Of a DNA stretch of 64,000 bases, positions 33,826-44,496 are shown one piece after another. The translations under genes were made by a program, and so were the position numbers. The notes below the pieces were generated by a model. It ran no database searches and had not been told where the DNA came from. It saw only the letters and a list, made by a program, of their open reading frames with translations. Source of the DNA: Pigmentiphaga aceris. GTDB taxonomy: Bacteria; Pseudomonadota; Gammaproteobacteria; Burkholderiales; Burkholderiaceae_B. The stretch is taken from assembly GCF_008119665.1 (NCBI RefSeq), contig NZ_CP043046.1:5022001-5086000 (forward strand), read 5' to 3'. The first letter of the stretch is position 1, and the number at the start of each line of letters is the position of its first letter.

Positions 33826-35271
33826 ATGAATCTGTCGGACATCACCCGCGTCATCGCCAATCGCTACGATGACGACATCATTCCTCGCCTGGTGGACTAC
33901 GTGAAGGTGCCAGCCAAGTCGCCCGCCTTCGACGCCAGTTGGGATGCGCACGGCCATCTGGGCCAGGTGATCACCACCGCCCTGGAATGGGCACGCGCGC
34001 AGGCAATCGAAGGCCTGACGGTCGAGATCGTCAACATCGAAGGCAAGACGCCCTGTCTGTTCTTTGACGTACCCGCCACCCACGGCCTGGGCAACGACCG
34101 CACGGTGCTGTTCTACGGCCACCTGGACAAACAACCCGAGATGACCGGCTGGGCCGAAGGCTTTGGCCCCTGGACGCCGCGCATCGAGGACAACAAGCTC
34201 TATGGTCGCGGTAGCGCCGACGACGGCTACGCGCTGTATGCCGCGCTGGCCGCCATTTCGGCCATCGACGGCCAAGGCACGGCGCGCCCGCGCTGCGTTG
34301 GCCTGATCGAAACCTGTGAAGAAAGCGGCAGCTTCGACCTGCCCGCGTACCTGGACCTGCTGGCACCGCGCCTGGGCGACGTGGCCCTGGTGGCCGGGCT
34401 GGATTCGGGCTGCGGCAACTACGAACAGCTGTGGGTGACGACCTCGTTGCGCGGCTTGATCGGCGGCACACTGAACGTCGAAATCCTGACCGAAGGCGTG
34501 CACTCCGGCAACGCCAGCGGACTGGTGCCCTCGTCCTTCCGCATTGCCCGCCAGTTGCTCAACCGCATCGACGACCCGGAATCCGGTCGCGTGCTGCTGC
34601 CCGAACTGCATGCCGACATTCCCGCAGAACGCCTGCAACAAGCCAACGTGGTCGGTGCCATTCTGGGCGATCAGGTGTGGAAACAATTCCCGTGGGTCGG
34701 CTGCTCGCACGGCCCCGAAGGCGAAGGCCATGCCTTCAGCCAACCCACCACCACCGACCCGGTCGAAGGCATTCTGGCCCGCACCTGGCGGCCGGCATTG
34801 TCAGTCACTGGCGCATCCGGTTTCCCCAGCATCGACTCGGCCGGCAATGTACTGCGCCCCAAGACCTCGCTGAAACTGAGCCTGCGCATTCCCCCCACCG
34901 TCGACGGCGAAAAGGCATCGTGGGCGCTGAAAAAAGTGCTGGAAACCCAGGCACCGTACAACGCAAAAGTCACCTTTGATGCCGATTGGGCCGCCACTGG
35001 CTGGAATGCACCCGAGACCGCCAACTGGCTGAAACGCGCAGCCGACCAATCATCGAACCAGGTGTTCGGCAAGGACGCAGCCTGGATGGGTGAAGGCGGC
35101 ACGATTCCCTTCATGAACATGCTGGGCGAGAAATTCCCCGACGCACAGTTCCTGATCACCGGTGTGCTCGGGCCGAAATCGAACGCCCACGGCCCGAATG
35201 AGTTCCTGCACTTGCCGTATGTGAAGAAACTGACGGCGGCAGTTGCGGGGATTGTGGCGCAGGTGCGCTGA
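33826..35271 (+). CDS. M20 family dipeptidase/carboxypeptidase (CNDP-like)
   Basis: 481 aa from ATG 33826; a GTG at 33790 would add 12 low-complexity residues. Metal ligands are in FYGHLDKQPEMTGW (H, D) and GRGSADDGYALYAALAAI; the Glu pair is in ETCEESGSFDLPAYLDLL; the lid domain begins near SLRGLIGGTLNVEI. The late block GEGGTIPFMNMLGEKFPDAQ and NAHGPNEFLHLPYV holds the second-site His. It hydrolyses dipeptides or related amides. The protein is distinct from the two M20 hydrolases at 22-24.7 kb. A strong terminator follows at 35372. Confidence 0.9.
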   Translation: MNLSDITRVIANRYDDDIIPRLVDYVKVPAKSPAFDASWDAHGHLGQVITTALEWARAQAIEGLTVEIVNIEGKTPCLFFDVPATHGLGNDRTVLFYGHLDKQPEMTGWAEGFGPWTPRIEDNKLYGRGSADDGYALYAALAAISAIDGQGTARPRCVGLIETCEESGSFDLPAYLDLLAPRLGDVALVAGLDSGCGNYEQLWVTTSLRGLIGGTLNVEILTEGVHSGNASGLVPSSFRIARQLLNRIDDPESGRVLLPELHADIPAERLQQANVVGAILGDQVWKQFPWVGCSHGPEGEGHAFSQPTTTDPVEGILARTWRPALSVTGASGFPSIDSAGNVLRPKTSLKLSLRIPPTVDGEKASWALKKVLETQAPYNAKVTFDADWAATGWNAPETANWLKRAADQSSNQVFGKDAAWMGEGGTIPFMNMLGEKFPDAQFLITGVLGPKSNAHGPNEFLHLPYVKKLTAAVAGIVAQVR

Positions 35272-35574
35272 GTATCTGAATTGTCCGGCATCGGCTCTGC
35301 AAAGGGCCACGCGACCAGCCCAGACAGCCGCACGACCAGCCGGCAGCGCCTGCAGTAAGCCGCACAAAAGGAAATGCCTCTTGGCTTTCACCAAGAGGCA
35401 TTTTTTACCAGCGAACGATCGGCTCATTCCCCGGCATTCGCCCAACGACGCCGTCCTCAGCGCCCCCACAAGCGCCCCCTTGAGGGCAGCGTCGTCGACT
35501 GCTGGCGAAACTTGCGGGTGGACCTGCCGACAGCAGACCCACCAACACGGCCTCGACTGGCGAGGCCGTAAAAA
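35272..35574. other. 303-bp intergenic region with two hairpins
   Basis: Between the convergent M20 peptidase and the molbindin gene. Besides the terminator at 35372-35406 it holds a second perfect 9-bp hairpin ACGGCCTCG/CGAGGCCGT (35547-35569) close to the molbindin stop, without a T run in the needed direction. No gene. Confidence 0.6.
35372..35406. terminator. Bidirectional terminator
   Basis: AAATGCCTCTTGG (35372-35384) pairs perfectly with CCAAGAGGCATTT (35391-35403) around a 6-nt loop, with T run on plus and A-rich start on the other side. Confidence 0.92.
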
Positions 35575-35790
35575 TCAGAACGTGGCGAGGGACACGTCGG
35601 TCGCTTTCACCAGGGCAACCACTTCCTTGCCCGGAACCAAGCCCAGTTCCTTCACGGAACGGGTGGTGATCACCGAGGTGACGATGCCGCTGGGTGTTTC
35701 CACATCGACTTCGGAGACCACCGGGCCTTCGATGACTTCCTTGATCCTGCCGCGGAACTGGTTGCGTACGTTGATGGCTGTGATGGTCAT
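35575..35790 (-). CDS. Molbindin (Mop-type TOBE domain protein)
   Basis: 71 aa from the ATG at 35790, which has AGGGA 7 bp upstream; the longer frame to 35844 adds non-homologous residues. The whole protein is one TOBE/Mop domain: TAINVRNQFRGRIKEVIEGPVVSEVDVETPSG, then the short conserved SVKELGLVPGKEVVALVKATDVSLA. Small molbindins form hexamers that store or buffer molybdate. No mod transporter or molybdoenzyme gene is nearby. A TTCATA-N6-TATGAA dyad lies 65 bp upstream. Confidence 0.9.
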   Translation of the reverse strand: MTITAINVRNQFRGRIKEVIEGPVVSEVDVETPSGIVTSVITTRSVKELGLVPGKEVVALVKATDVSLATF

Positions 35791-35854
35791 GCTGAATCCC
35801 TGGTAACGAGTACGGATAGTGGCGGCTTCTGAGCCGAAAAACAAAGTTAGTTAT

Positions 35855-35872
35855 TTCATAAGCAAGTATGAA
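35855..35872. promoter_or_regulatory. Dyad TTCATA-N6-TATGAA before the molbindin gene
   Basis: A perfect 6-bp inverted repeat with a 6-bp spacer in an AT-rich island, 65-82 bp upstream of the molbindin start. The spacing equals that of ModE operators (TATATA-N6-TATATA-like), so a molybdate-responsive site is plausible but the half-site deviates. Confidence 0.45.
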
Positions 35873-35915
35873 TTAGTTTATTGCCCGCATGAGGCGCATC
35901 GGCGGGCAAGCTGAC

Positions 35916-37430
35916 TCAATCTTCTGCTTTGCCGATGCCAAGGGCCTCTTCCACCGCCAAGGCAATGGTTTTCACGACCTCGACCCGCGCAAAGCGCTTG
36001 TCGTCTGACGCGATCAGTGCCCACGGGGCGGCATCGGTGTCGGTCTGGGCAAACATGTCGTTGGCGGCGCGCCTGTACGCGGTCCATTTGCGCCGGTTGC
36101 GCCAGTCATCCGACGTAATCTTGTAGCGTTTGAACGGCACCGACTCACGTTCACGGAAACGCACCAGTTGCTCTTCTTTGGTGATCGCCAGCCAGCACTT
36201 CACCACGATGGTGCCGTGTTCGACCAGTTGCGCCTCAAAATCACGAATCTCGTCGTAGGCGCGTTTCCATTCGGCCGGCTTGGCAAAGCCTTCCACCCGT
36301 TCGACCAGCACACGTCCATACCAGGACCGATCGAAGATCGCGATGCGGCCGGTGGTCGGCACGTCACGCCAGAAACGCCACAGGTAGGGCCGAGCCAGTG
36401 CTTCGGCGCTGGGGGCGGCGATTGCCATGATCCGCATCTGTCGCACGTCCAGCGCATGCGTCAGACGACGGATTGCGCCGCCCTTGCCCGCCGCGTCACT
36501 GCCCTCGAAGACCAGCGCCAGAGAGCGCGAGGCAAACGCCGGGTTGTGAACGGCGCGTGCCAGGCGACCCTGCCAATGCGCCAGCGCTGCCTCGTACTCC
36601 GCTTTGTCCAACTGCCTGTCGTAGTCCACCCCGTCGAAGCGATCTGGCGATGGGTCCAGCTTGGGTGTCGCACCCGTCGGTGGCAGATGCTTGCGTCGCA
36701 GCGCGTCGCGCACGGCGACGGCGGTCGCGTAGGTGCGCATCGACGTATCGGCGCTGGGGATGATGGTCCAGCGCGCATAGGGAAAGTCAGTAGCCTTGAC
36801 CACCGTGTCGGCGGCAGCACGCAGACGCTTGAATTTCTTGGCGACTTCGCGATCGGCATCCGATACGCGCCAGGCGGTGTCGGGGTGTGCTTCCAGTTCC
36901 TCGCAGCGCTGGCGCTGGGCATCGCGTGACAAGTGATACCAGAGCTTAACTAGCTGTACGCCCTCGCTGGCCAGCATGGCCTCGAAGCGGGCAATGTCCT
37001 CAGCCAGACTGGCCAGGCGTTTGGCGTTGGGTTTCTTGCGCGCGGCTTCCTTGAAGAAGTCCGTATACCAAGACCCGAACACGATACCCAGGCTGCCACG
37101 TGCAGGCAGTTCCGCCCAATAACGCCACATCGGTGGATGCCGCAGTTCATCTTCGGTCGGCGGCCCGAAGGCAAGCGTGCGAATGCCACGCGGGTCCATC
37201 CATTCGCTCAGCAGGTTGATGGCAGAGCCTTTGCCCGCGCCATCGATACCGGCCACGACCACCAGCACGGCGCGTTCGGCACGGTCACGCAGCAGTTCTT
37301 GTTGCGACAGCAGCGCGTTGCGCAGCTCCGGTTCCAGGCGCGCCAGCTCGGCGCGCGGCATCACAGGGTCCAACTCGGCATCGGCAAACACGGGGTTCTC
37401 CAGGCTGCGTTCAGGGTGTCGGCGTAGCAT
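35916..37430 (-). CDS. pap: Two-domain polyphosphate kinase 2 (polyphosphate:AMP phosphotransferase)
   Basis: 504 aa from the Met at 37430 (510 from 37448). Two tandem PPK2 domains, each with its own Walker A: GIDGAGKGSA near residue 61 and GSDAAGKGGAIRR near 305. The first has a degenerate lid (FGPPTEDELRHPPMWRYW) and lacks the usual DRSWYxR block, having FGSWYTDFF; the second has FDRSWYGRVLVERVEGF and KEEQLVRFRERESVPFKRYKITSDDWRNRRKW, so it is probably the catalytic one. Such double-domain enzymes (class II PPK2, PAP) convert AMP plus polyphosphate to ADP. Cytoplasmic. Gene is alone on its strand. Confidence 0.9.
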   Translation of the reverse strand: MLRRHPERSLENPVFADAELDPVMPRAELARLEPELRNALLSQQELLRDRAERAVLVVVAGIDGAGKGSAINLLSEWMDPRGIRTLAFGPPTEDELRHPPMWRYWAELPARGSLGIVFGSWYTDFFKEAARKKPNAKRLASLAEDIARFEAMLASEGVQLVKLWYHLSRDAQRQRCEELEAHPDTAWRVSDADREVAKKFKRLRAAADTVVKATDFPYARWTIIPSADTSMRTYATAVAVRDALRRKHLPPTGATPKLDPSPDRFDGVDYDRQLDKAEYEAALAHWQGRLARAVHNPAFASRSLALVFEGSDAAGKGGAIRRLTHALDVRQMRIMAIAAPSAEALARPYLWRFWRDVPTTGRIAIFDRSWYGRVLVERVEGFAKPAEWKRAYDEIRDFEAQLVEHGTIVVKCWLAITKEEQLVRFRERESVPFKRYKITSDDWRNRRKWTAYRRAANDMFAQTDTDAAPWALIASDDKRFARVEVVKTIALAVEEALGIGKAED

Positions 37431-37480
37431 AGGCGATCGAGCAGACAAGAACGCAGTCCTTCTGCTCCGCCATCTGTTAC

Positions 37481-37499
37481 GCTAATGAGTAGCATTCTC
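37481..37499 (+). promoter_or_regulatory. Candidate Fur box before fumC
   Basis: GCTAATGAGTAGCATTCTC matches 14 of 19 positions of the classical Fur consensus and lies 35-53 bp upstream of the fumC start. FumC is the iron-independent fumarase, and Fur-linked induction of fumC under iron limitation is well known in proteobacteria. Confidence 0.6.
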
Positions 37500-37533
37500 A
37501 AAAAATGACGAACCCGATCTGGAATCCGATCTC

Positions 37534-38928
<1,395 letters not shown>

Positions 38929-38953
38929 TCGGCGCAAGCTGAAGTGGCATGAC

Positions 38954-38981
38954 AAAAACGGCACTCGAGGGTGCCGTTTTT
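38954..38981. terminator. Terminator after fumC
   Basis: AAAAACGGCAC (38954-38964) pairs with GTGCCGTTTTT (38971-38981), 6-nt loop; works in both directions. Confidence 0.92.
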
Positions 38982-39078
38982 GATTGTGGAGAAGCGGGAT
39001 AAGTCACGCCTTGCCACCTGTGGAAAAGTCCTGATGGTTCAGGACTTTCCAAGAACAGATTTCTGACTCAGAAACCGA

Positions 39079-40491
39079 TCAGGCACCTGCAGTGCCCATG
39101 CCATAACGCGCTTGCAGATACGAGAACAGCGCACGCAAGCCTTGCGCTTCGCCGCCGCGCGGACGACCCGGCCGCGCAGCATCGTTCCAGGCGAACACGT
39201 CGATGTGCACCCAGGCAGCACCCGCCGGCGCGAAGCGTTCCAGATACAAGGCCGCGGTGATCGCGCCTGCATGACCACCGGTTGCGGCGTTGGTCATATC
39301 GGCAAAACTGGAATCCAGCATGCGGCGATACGGACGCCACAACGGCATGCGCCACAGCGGGTCGGAGGTCTCGTCAGCATGCTGCAACAGACCGGCGGCC
39401 GTGGCGTCGTCGTTCGAGAACAGCGCGGGCAACTCCGGTCCCAACGCAATGCGCGCGGCACCGGTCAGGGTTGCCATATCGATCACCAGTTCAGGCTTGT
39501 CGGCAGCAGCGTGCGTCAAGGCATCACCCAGAATCAGGCGACCTTCCGCATCGGTGTTGTGAATTTCCACCGACAGTCCGGCAGAGGTGCGCACGATGTC
39601 GCCCGGACGCATGGCGTCGCCGGAAATCGCGTTTTCCACAGCGGGCACCAACAGGCACAGGCGAACAGGCAACTTGGCCTGCATGACCAGGCGGGCCAGC
39701 GCGAGGGCGTGTGCCGCGCCGCCCATGTCCTTCTTCATCCAGCGCATGCCCTCGGGGCCTTTGATGTCCACGCCGCCGTTGTCGAAGCACACGCCTTTGC
39801 CGATCAAGGTCAGGCGCGGGGCATTCACATCGCCCCAGCGCAATTCGATGAGGCGCGGTGCGCGCGATGCGGCGCGACCCACGGTATGGATCATGTTGAA
39901 GCCAGCCGCGAGCAGCTCTTCACCTACCCATTCACGCACCACCGCATCGTGCTGGCTGCCCAGTGCACGCACGGCATCGGCCAATTCAGCAGGACCCATC
40001 TCGTTGGGCGGCATGTTCACCAGATCACGCACCTGGGAAATGGCAGCGACCAGGGATTCGACCCCGGCCTGCACATCGGCGTCGACCAGCAATTGTGCAG
40101 TTGGGCGCGGCGCCGACTTGAAGCGGTCAAAACGATAATGCGCCAGCGCCCAACCCAATGCCGCACTGCGCACGTCGGCAATCTCGCCACCCGCAACCAG
40201 GCGGTACTGACCGGCTGGCAGGCTTTCCGCCAGTGCTGCCAAGGTCCATACCGGGTCTGTCGGGTCAACGATTGCCACCACTGCACCCAGGCCGCCATCT
40301 GCTGCCGGCAGCAGCATGTGTCCGCTGGGACGGGCCGCAAAACCGCTGCTCGACAACCATGCGGCCTGAACGGCGGGCAGCTGCGATTGCAGCGCCACCA
40401 GGCCCGCAGGCGTGGTCGTGTGGATATCGAGGGTAGTCGGCGTGGCGGCTGAGATGAAGGGACTGGCGGAAATCGGGCTGGTGGGGGACAT
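39079..40491 (-). CDS. M17 leucyl aminopeptidase family protein
   Basis: 470 aa from the ATG at 40491; the frame is open to 40632 without family character. The metal/catalytic blocks are IGKGVCFDNGGVDIKGPEGMRWMKKDMGGAAHALALA (family GKGxxFDxGGxxxK...MxxDMGGAA) and NTDAEGRLILGDAL, which is the M17 signature. The N-terminal ~140 residues are less conserved than in PepA. It removes N-terminal amino acids from peptides in the cytoplasm, probably as a hexamer with Mn or Zn. Two residues differ from PepA's usual motif (FDNGG for FDSGG; GVDIKG), as in the PepB-like subgroup. Confidence 0.9.
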   Translation of the reverse strand: MSPTSPISASPFISAATPTTLDIHTTTPAGLVALQSQLPAVQAAWLSSSGFAARPSGHMLLPAADGGLGAVVAIVDPTDPVWTLAALAESLPAGQYRLVAGGEIADVRSAALGWALAHYRFDRFKSAPRPTAQLLVDADVQAGVESLVAAISQVRDLVNMPPNEMGPAELADAVRALGSQHDAVVREWVGEELLAAGFNMIHTVGRAASRAPRLIELRWGDVNAPRLTLIGKGVCFDNGGVDIKGPEGMRWMKKDMGGAAHALALARLVMQAKLPVRLCLLVPAVENAISGDAMRPGDIVRTSAGLSVEIHNTDAEGRLILGDALTHAAADKPELVIDMATLTGAARIALGPELPALFSNDDATAAGLLQHADETSDPLWRMPLWRPYRRMLDSSFADMTNAATGGHAGAITAALYLERFAPAGAAWVHIDVFAWNDAARPGRPRGGEAQGLRALFSYLQARYGMGTAGA

Positions 40492-40645
40492 GAGGGGGAG
40501 ATCCGAAAGCGCGCCGGACCAAGCCGGCGCGAAAACTGGGACAACAAAATATGTTGAAGCCGCTAGTTTGTCAGAAGCGGCGGTGCCTTGCCCGACGCCA
40601 CCTCGTGCAAGGACGAACGGCACCGCCCGCAAGCCTGCGCATCGT

Positions 40646-42094
40646 TCAGCGCTGATTCAGCTCCGCCCCAGCGTGGGCTGGCAACGTGCGGAAAGCCAGT
40701 GCAGACGACATGGTCAACACGGCGATCACCACGTAGCCCAATATCAGGTCATGACGCGAGAGCGTTTCTGCACCACGCCATGCCATGCTCAGATTGAGCG
40801 ACAAGGCCGCAATTCCCACCCCCAGGCTGATCGCCAGTTGCTGGGCAACCGACGCCAAGCCCGATGCCTGGCTCATGCGCTCGGGGGTGACATCCGCATA
40901 GGTCAACGTGTTGACCCCGGTGAGTTGCAAGGACCGCAAAAAACCCGCGATCAACAGCACCACCATGATGATCCAGTGCGCGCTCGATGCGCCGAAGAAG
41001 GCAATGGCCAACACCCCCAGCCCGCTCAACACGGCGTTGACCATCAATGTTCGGCGAAAACCGAACAGGCGGATGATCGGTGCCGCCGTGAACTTCATCA
41101 ACAGCGCACCTGCTGCCCCGGTGAAGCTCAGCAGACCTGCTTCGAGCGGCGTCATGCCGAACACCACTTGCAGCTGCATGGTCAGCAGGAAGGGCGTCGC
41201 CCCGATAGCCAGTCGCGACAGGTTTCCGCCCAGCGTCGATGCTGAAAACGTGTGGATGCGGAACAGGCTCAGATCAAGAATGGGGAAGGCGGTTCGTCGT
41301 GCATGCAGCAAGTACAGACCGCCCGACAACAGGCCCACGCCGATCAATGCCAACACGCCATACCAAGGCATCAGACCATGCCCGATGACGTCGAAACTCA
41401 AGACCAAGGTAGCAAGGCTCACCCCTGACAGCACCAGGCCCAGAACATCGAGCGGTCTTGGCTCGGGGCGTGACACTTCCGGCAGGTAACGCAACACCAG
41501 CACGATGCCGGCAATGCCAATCGGCAAGTTGATCAGAAACACCCAATGCCACGAGGCATAGGTAACCAGGAACCCACCAAAGGGCGGACCAAGCACAGGG
41601 CCGACCAGCGCAGGCACCGTCAGGAAAGACATGGCGCTCATCAACTGCGCCTTGGGCACGGAACGCAGCAACACGATGCGGCCCACCGGGACCATCAATG
41701 CGCCCGCAAACCCTTGCAGCACCCGGGCGGCAACCAGTTGCCAGAGTTCTTGCGAGATCCCGCATAACAAGGAGCTGAACGAGAACAGGCCAATGGCCCA
41801 TACGAAGACTCGGCGCGCACCCACGCGATCCGCTACCCAACCACTGAGCGGCACGAACACCGCCACCGCAAGCAGATAGGCTGTGATGGCAACGTTAAGT
41901 CGTACCGGCGCGACACCTAGGCTTGCCGCCATGGCAGGCAATGCGGTTGCGATAATGGTCGCATCCAGCATCTGCATGAACAGCGCACAGCCGATAATGA
42001 AGGGGATCAGACGTGGCCCGCGGCCAGAAGACGGGGCACTCACAGAAAAGTCCTTGTTGGAAATATCGCCGAGGGCATATGGCACCAGTGGCAT
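40646..42094 (-). CDS. DHA2-family (EmrB/MdtD-like) MFS exporter
   Basis: 482 aa with about fourteen helices. Motif A of the family is in LSGWVADRVGARRVFVWAIGLF, and the antiporter motif C in PALVGPVLGPPFGGFL. It has the proton-motive-force DHA2 layout ending in a hydrophilic tail. Substrates are typically hydrophobic drugs or bile-type compounds, but no gene here narrows that. No membrane-fusion partner is adjacent, unlike EmrAB. It is divergent from pagL. Confidence 0.85.
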   Translation of the reverse strand: MPLVPYALGDISNKDFSVSAPSSGRGPRLIPFIIGCALFMQMLDATIIATALPAMAASLGVAPVRLNVAITAYLLAVAVFVPLSGWVADRVGARRVFVWAIGLFSFSSLLCGISQELWQLVAARVLQGFAGALMVPVGRIVLLRSVPKAQLMSAMSFLTVPALVGPVLGPPFGGFLVTYASWHWVFLINLPIGIAGIVLVLRYLPEVSRPEPRPLDVLGLVLSGVSLATLVLSFDVIGHGLMPWYGVLALIGVGLLSGGLYLLHARRTAFPILDLSLFRIHTFSASTLGGNLSRLAIGATPFLLTMQLQVVFGMTPLEAGLLSFTGAAGALLMKFTAAPIIRLFGFRRTLMVNAVLSGLGVLAIAFFGASSAHWIIMVVLLIAGFLRSLQLTGVNTLTYADVTPERMSQASGLASVAQQLAISLGVGIAALSLNLSMAWRGAETLSRHDLILGYVVIAVLTMSSALAFRTLPAHAGAELNQR

Positions 42095-42183
42095 TAATGC
42101 TGCTTTAGTCTTACGCTAGTTGCCACGCAAGAAACCGCTGACCACAGGTCGCTGTAGATTCTGCCCATCATATCGAGGTTAAT

Positions 42184-42723
42184 GTGAAAAAAATGCTGCC
42201 GGCAGTCATGCTTGCCATCATGTCCGCTGTTGCTATTCCTGCCCTCGCACAAACCGCGCCTGCGTCCGCCATCGACAACAGCGCCTGGAGCCTGCAACTC
42301 GGTCACTATGACGACATCAGCCGCTTCACCTTGAACTACGAAACCGCCCCCGTCTGGCAGACCCGTTTTTCCAACGGTACCCGCATCACCTTGTCGGGTG
42401 AATTCGGTGGTTCCTACTGGCACACTTCGCGTGCCGGCCGCAGCTCACTGTTCCAACTGAGCGCCATCCCGCTGTTCCGCTACTGGGCGACCGACCGCTT
42501 CTATATTGAAGCGGGTATCGGTGCCACGGTGTTCGACAAACACGACATCGGTGGCAAGGAAATCTCGACCAACTTCCACTTTGGCGATCACCTTGGCGCG
42601 GGTTACCGCATTACCAACGACATCATGATCGGCTACCGTTATTCGCACTTCTCGAATGCCGGCATCAAGCGTCCGAATCCGGGCCTCGATATGCATCAAA
42701 TTGTGTTGAACAAGCGTTTCTGA
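42184..42723 (+). CDS. pagL: Lipid A 3-O-deacylase PagL
   Basis: 179 aa starting at GTG 42184, supported by GAGG 5 bp upstream (the ATG at 42193 would be 14 bp away and truncate the signal). Signal peptide residues 1-22 (cleavage IPALA|QT). The mature part is an eight-strand outer-membrane barrel, and the catalytic block near the C-terminus, IGYRYSHFSNAGIKRPNPGLD, contains the His and Ser of the PagL triad/dyad and the NPG segment. The enzyme removes the 3-position acyl chain from lipid A, changing immune recognition and envelope permeability. Monocistronic. Confidence 0.93.
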   Translation: MKKMLPAVMLAIMSAVAIPALAQTAPASAIDNSAWSLQLGHYDDISRFTLNYETAPVWQTRFSNGTRITLSGEFGGSYWHTSRAGRSSLFQLSAIPLFRYWATDRFYIEAGIGATVFDKHDIGGKEISTNFHFGDHLGAGYRITNDIMIGYRYSHFSNAGIKRPNPGLDMHQIVLNKRF

Positions 42724-42730
42724 ATAAGGT

Positions 42731-42775
42731 CTGAAAATATTCAGAATCAGCACGCGATTTGCTGAATATTTTCTG
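42731..42775. repeat. AT-rich imperfect inverted repeat after pagL
   Basis: CTGAAAATATTCAG (42731-42744) and CTGAATATTTTCTG (42762-42775) are reverse complements in 13 of 14 positions, loop 17 nt. It could end pagL or bind a regulator; it is not followed by a T run. Confidence 0.55.
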
Positions 42776-42979
42776 AATATCATTCGTCGGTATCTCGACT
42801 GACCCATACGGTCAGCACCGGGATACCGATGATTGCCATCGTCGCCGGTTTTGCAGGCGAGTTCCGAATGGCGTCTCAGCGATTTCCCGGACTGCCGCCC
42901 AGGCAAGTCGCCGGGTACAGTGTTCCCCCACATGCAGGCCCGCCACCCTTTGCGCCGGGCCGCGCCAAAGGGACGCCCA

Positions 42980-44134
42980 ATGAGTACATTAGAATTCCGC
43001 ACCGTACCCTCGGTACTGGTCGAAGCGGGTGTTACCGCACGTCTGGGGCAAGTGCTGCGCGAACGTTTTCCGCTGCAACGCCTGTGTCTGGTCACCGACC
43101 GCTTTCTGCATCGCAGCGGCCTGCTGGATGCAGCCCTGGTCAGCCTGCGCGCCAACGGCTGGACCGTACAGGTCATCGACGATGTGGTCGCCGATCCGCC
43201 GGATCACGTGGTGCTGGCTGCCGTCGAACAGGCACGCACGGCCGACACCGAAATCGTGGTCGGTCTGGGTGGTGGTTCTTCGATGGACGTCGCCAAACTG
43301 CTGGCCGTGTTGATCGGGTCCGATCAACCTTTGTCCGAGATGTACGGCATTGGCAATGTGCGCGGTACCCGCCTGCCGCTGGTGCAGATTCCCACAACGG
43401 CGGGTACAGGGTCGGAAGTCACGCCGATTTCCATCGTGACCACGGGCGAGACCACCAAGGCCGGTGTGGTTGCCCCGCAGTTGTACGCCGACCTGGCCAT
43501 TCTCGATGCAGACCTGACCGTCGGCCTGCCGCCGAAGATCACGGCCGCCACCGGCATCGACGCCATGGTGCACGCAATCGAGGCCTACACCAGCAAACAC
43601 AAGAAAAACCCCTTGTCCGACATGCTGGCCCTGAAGGCCTTGTCACTGCTGTCGAACAACATCCTGACAGCCTGCCGCGACGGCGACAACCGCCCCGCGC
43701 GCGAGGCCATGTTGCTGGGTGCCATGCTTGCGGGCCAAGCGTTTGCCAACGCGCCCGTGGCAGCGGTGCACGCGCTGGCCTACCCGATTGGCGGCATCTT
43801 CCATGTGCCCCACGGCTTGTCGAACTCGCTGGTGTTGTCACACGTGCTGCGCTTCAACGCGCCTGCTGCGGCAGGACTGTATGGCGAACTTGCCCAGATT
43901 CTTGTCCCGGGTGCGTCCGGCAGCGATGAAGCGCGTACCCAGGCCTTGATCGGCTATGTCGAACAGTTGGCGGTAGACACAGGCATCGAGCGCACCTTGC
44001 GTGAGGTCGGCGTGGCGCAGACGGATCTGCCCCGTCTGGCGCAAGACGCCATGAAACAAACCCGTCTGCTTGGCAACAACCCGCGCGAGGTCACTGAAGC
44101 GGATGCATTGAGCATCTACCAGGCAGCGTGGTGA
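42980..44134 (+). CDS. Iron-containing (group III) alcohol dehydrogenase
   Basis: 384 aa from ATG 42980, with AAGGGA 7 bp upstream. The N-terminal Rossmann-like domain has VVGLGGGSSMDVAKL; the metal-binding region has ATGIDAMVHAIEAYTS (Asp and His) and AVHALAYPIGGIFHVPHGLSNS (two His), the Fe-ADH signature. These enzymes oxidise primary alcohols or reduce aldehydes with NAD(P). The family also contains 1,3-propanediol and glycerol dehydrogenases and maleylacetate reductases, so specificity is open. A downstream FMN 2-hydroxyacid oxidase and PiuC share the strand but are not necessarily functionally related. Confidence 0.93.
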   Translation: MSTLEFRTVPSVLVEAGVTARLGQVLRERFPLQRLCLVTDRFLHRSGLLDAALVSLRANGWTVQVIDDVVADPPDHVVLAAVEQARTADTEIVVGLGGGSSMDVAKLLAVLIGSDQPLSEMYGIGNVRGTRLPLVQIPTTAGTGSEVTPISIVTTGETTKAGVVAPQLYADLAILDADLTVGLPPKITAATGIDAMVHAIEAYTSKHKKNPLSDMLALKALSLLSNNILTACRDGDNRPAREAMLLGAMLAGQAFANAPVAAVHALAYPIGGIFHVPHGLSNSLVLSHVLRFNAPAAAGLYGELAQILVPGASGSDEARTQALIGYVEQLAVDTGIERTLREVGVAQTDLPRLAQDAMKQTRLLGNNPREVTEADALSIYQAAW

Positions 44135-44496
44135 TAAAACTGAATTTAAGTTGAATATCCAGTTGAATGGAAGATTTGGTGGCACGCACATCAAGTATCG
44201 CTCCAGCGCCACAGCCGTCAGCGTTGATCACTGGTGGCAGCGCGACCTGCTTCGACCAACGCGTCGAGGACGACGCCAAGATGTTGAGCATGCCCTCGTC
44301 GTGGCGCTACGATGCCATGACACGCTACGATGTGACTCGTAATCTCAGCGTGTCCGGCGACACCCGGCAGTAAAGAAGCCCTTTGCGGCTTCTGCGCGGG
44401 CGCCCCTTCGGGGGCGTTTTCATTTGCCGTGGCATCTTAGCTTCGACCGGCTGCGTCCTCGCCGCGCAGGCCGTCAACCTATCAAAGGCCAACACC
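44135..44496. other. 362-bp region with hairpins between Fe-ADH and piuC
   Basis: No convincing gene; the 68-codon frame at 44167-44373 has no family character. It contains hairpin GAAGCC-N6-GGCTTC (44375-44392) and the terminator at 44401-44420, and then the short leader of piuC with an AAAGG ribosome site at 44484-44488. Confidence 0.55.
44401..44420 (+). terminator. Terminator before piuC
   Basis: CGCCCC-TTCG-GGGGCG (44401-44416) followed by TTTT; it ends the transcript of the alcohol dehydrogenase. Confidence 0.85.

Noticed and set aside
35547..35569. Hairpin ACGGCCTCG/CGAGGCCGT as molbindin terminator
   Set aside because: Strong stem but the T run lies on the wrong side for minus-strand transcription; mentioned only as region content.
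44167..44373. 68-codon frame in the gap before piuC
   Set aside because: No family character or good ribosome site; it ends just before the hairpins at 44375 and is better explained as spacer.
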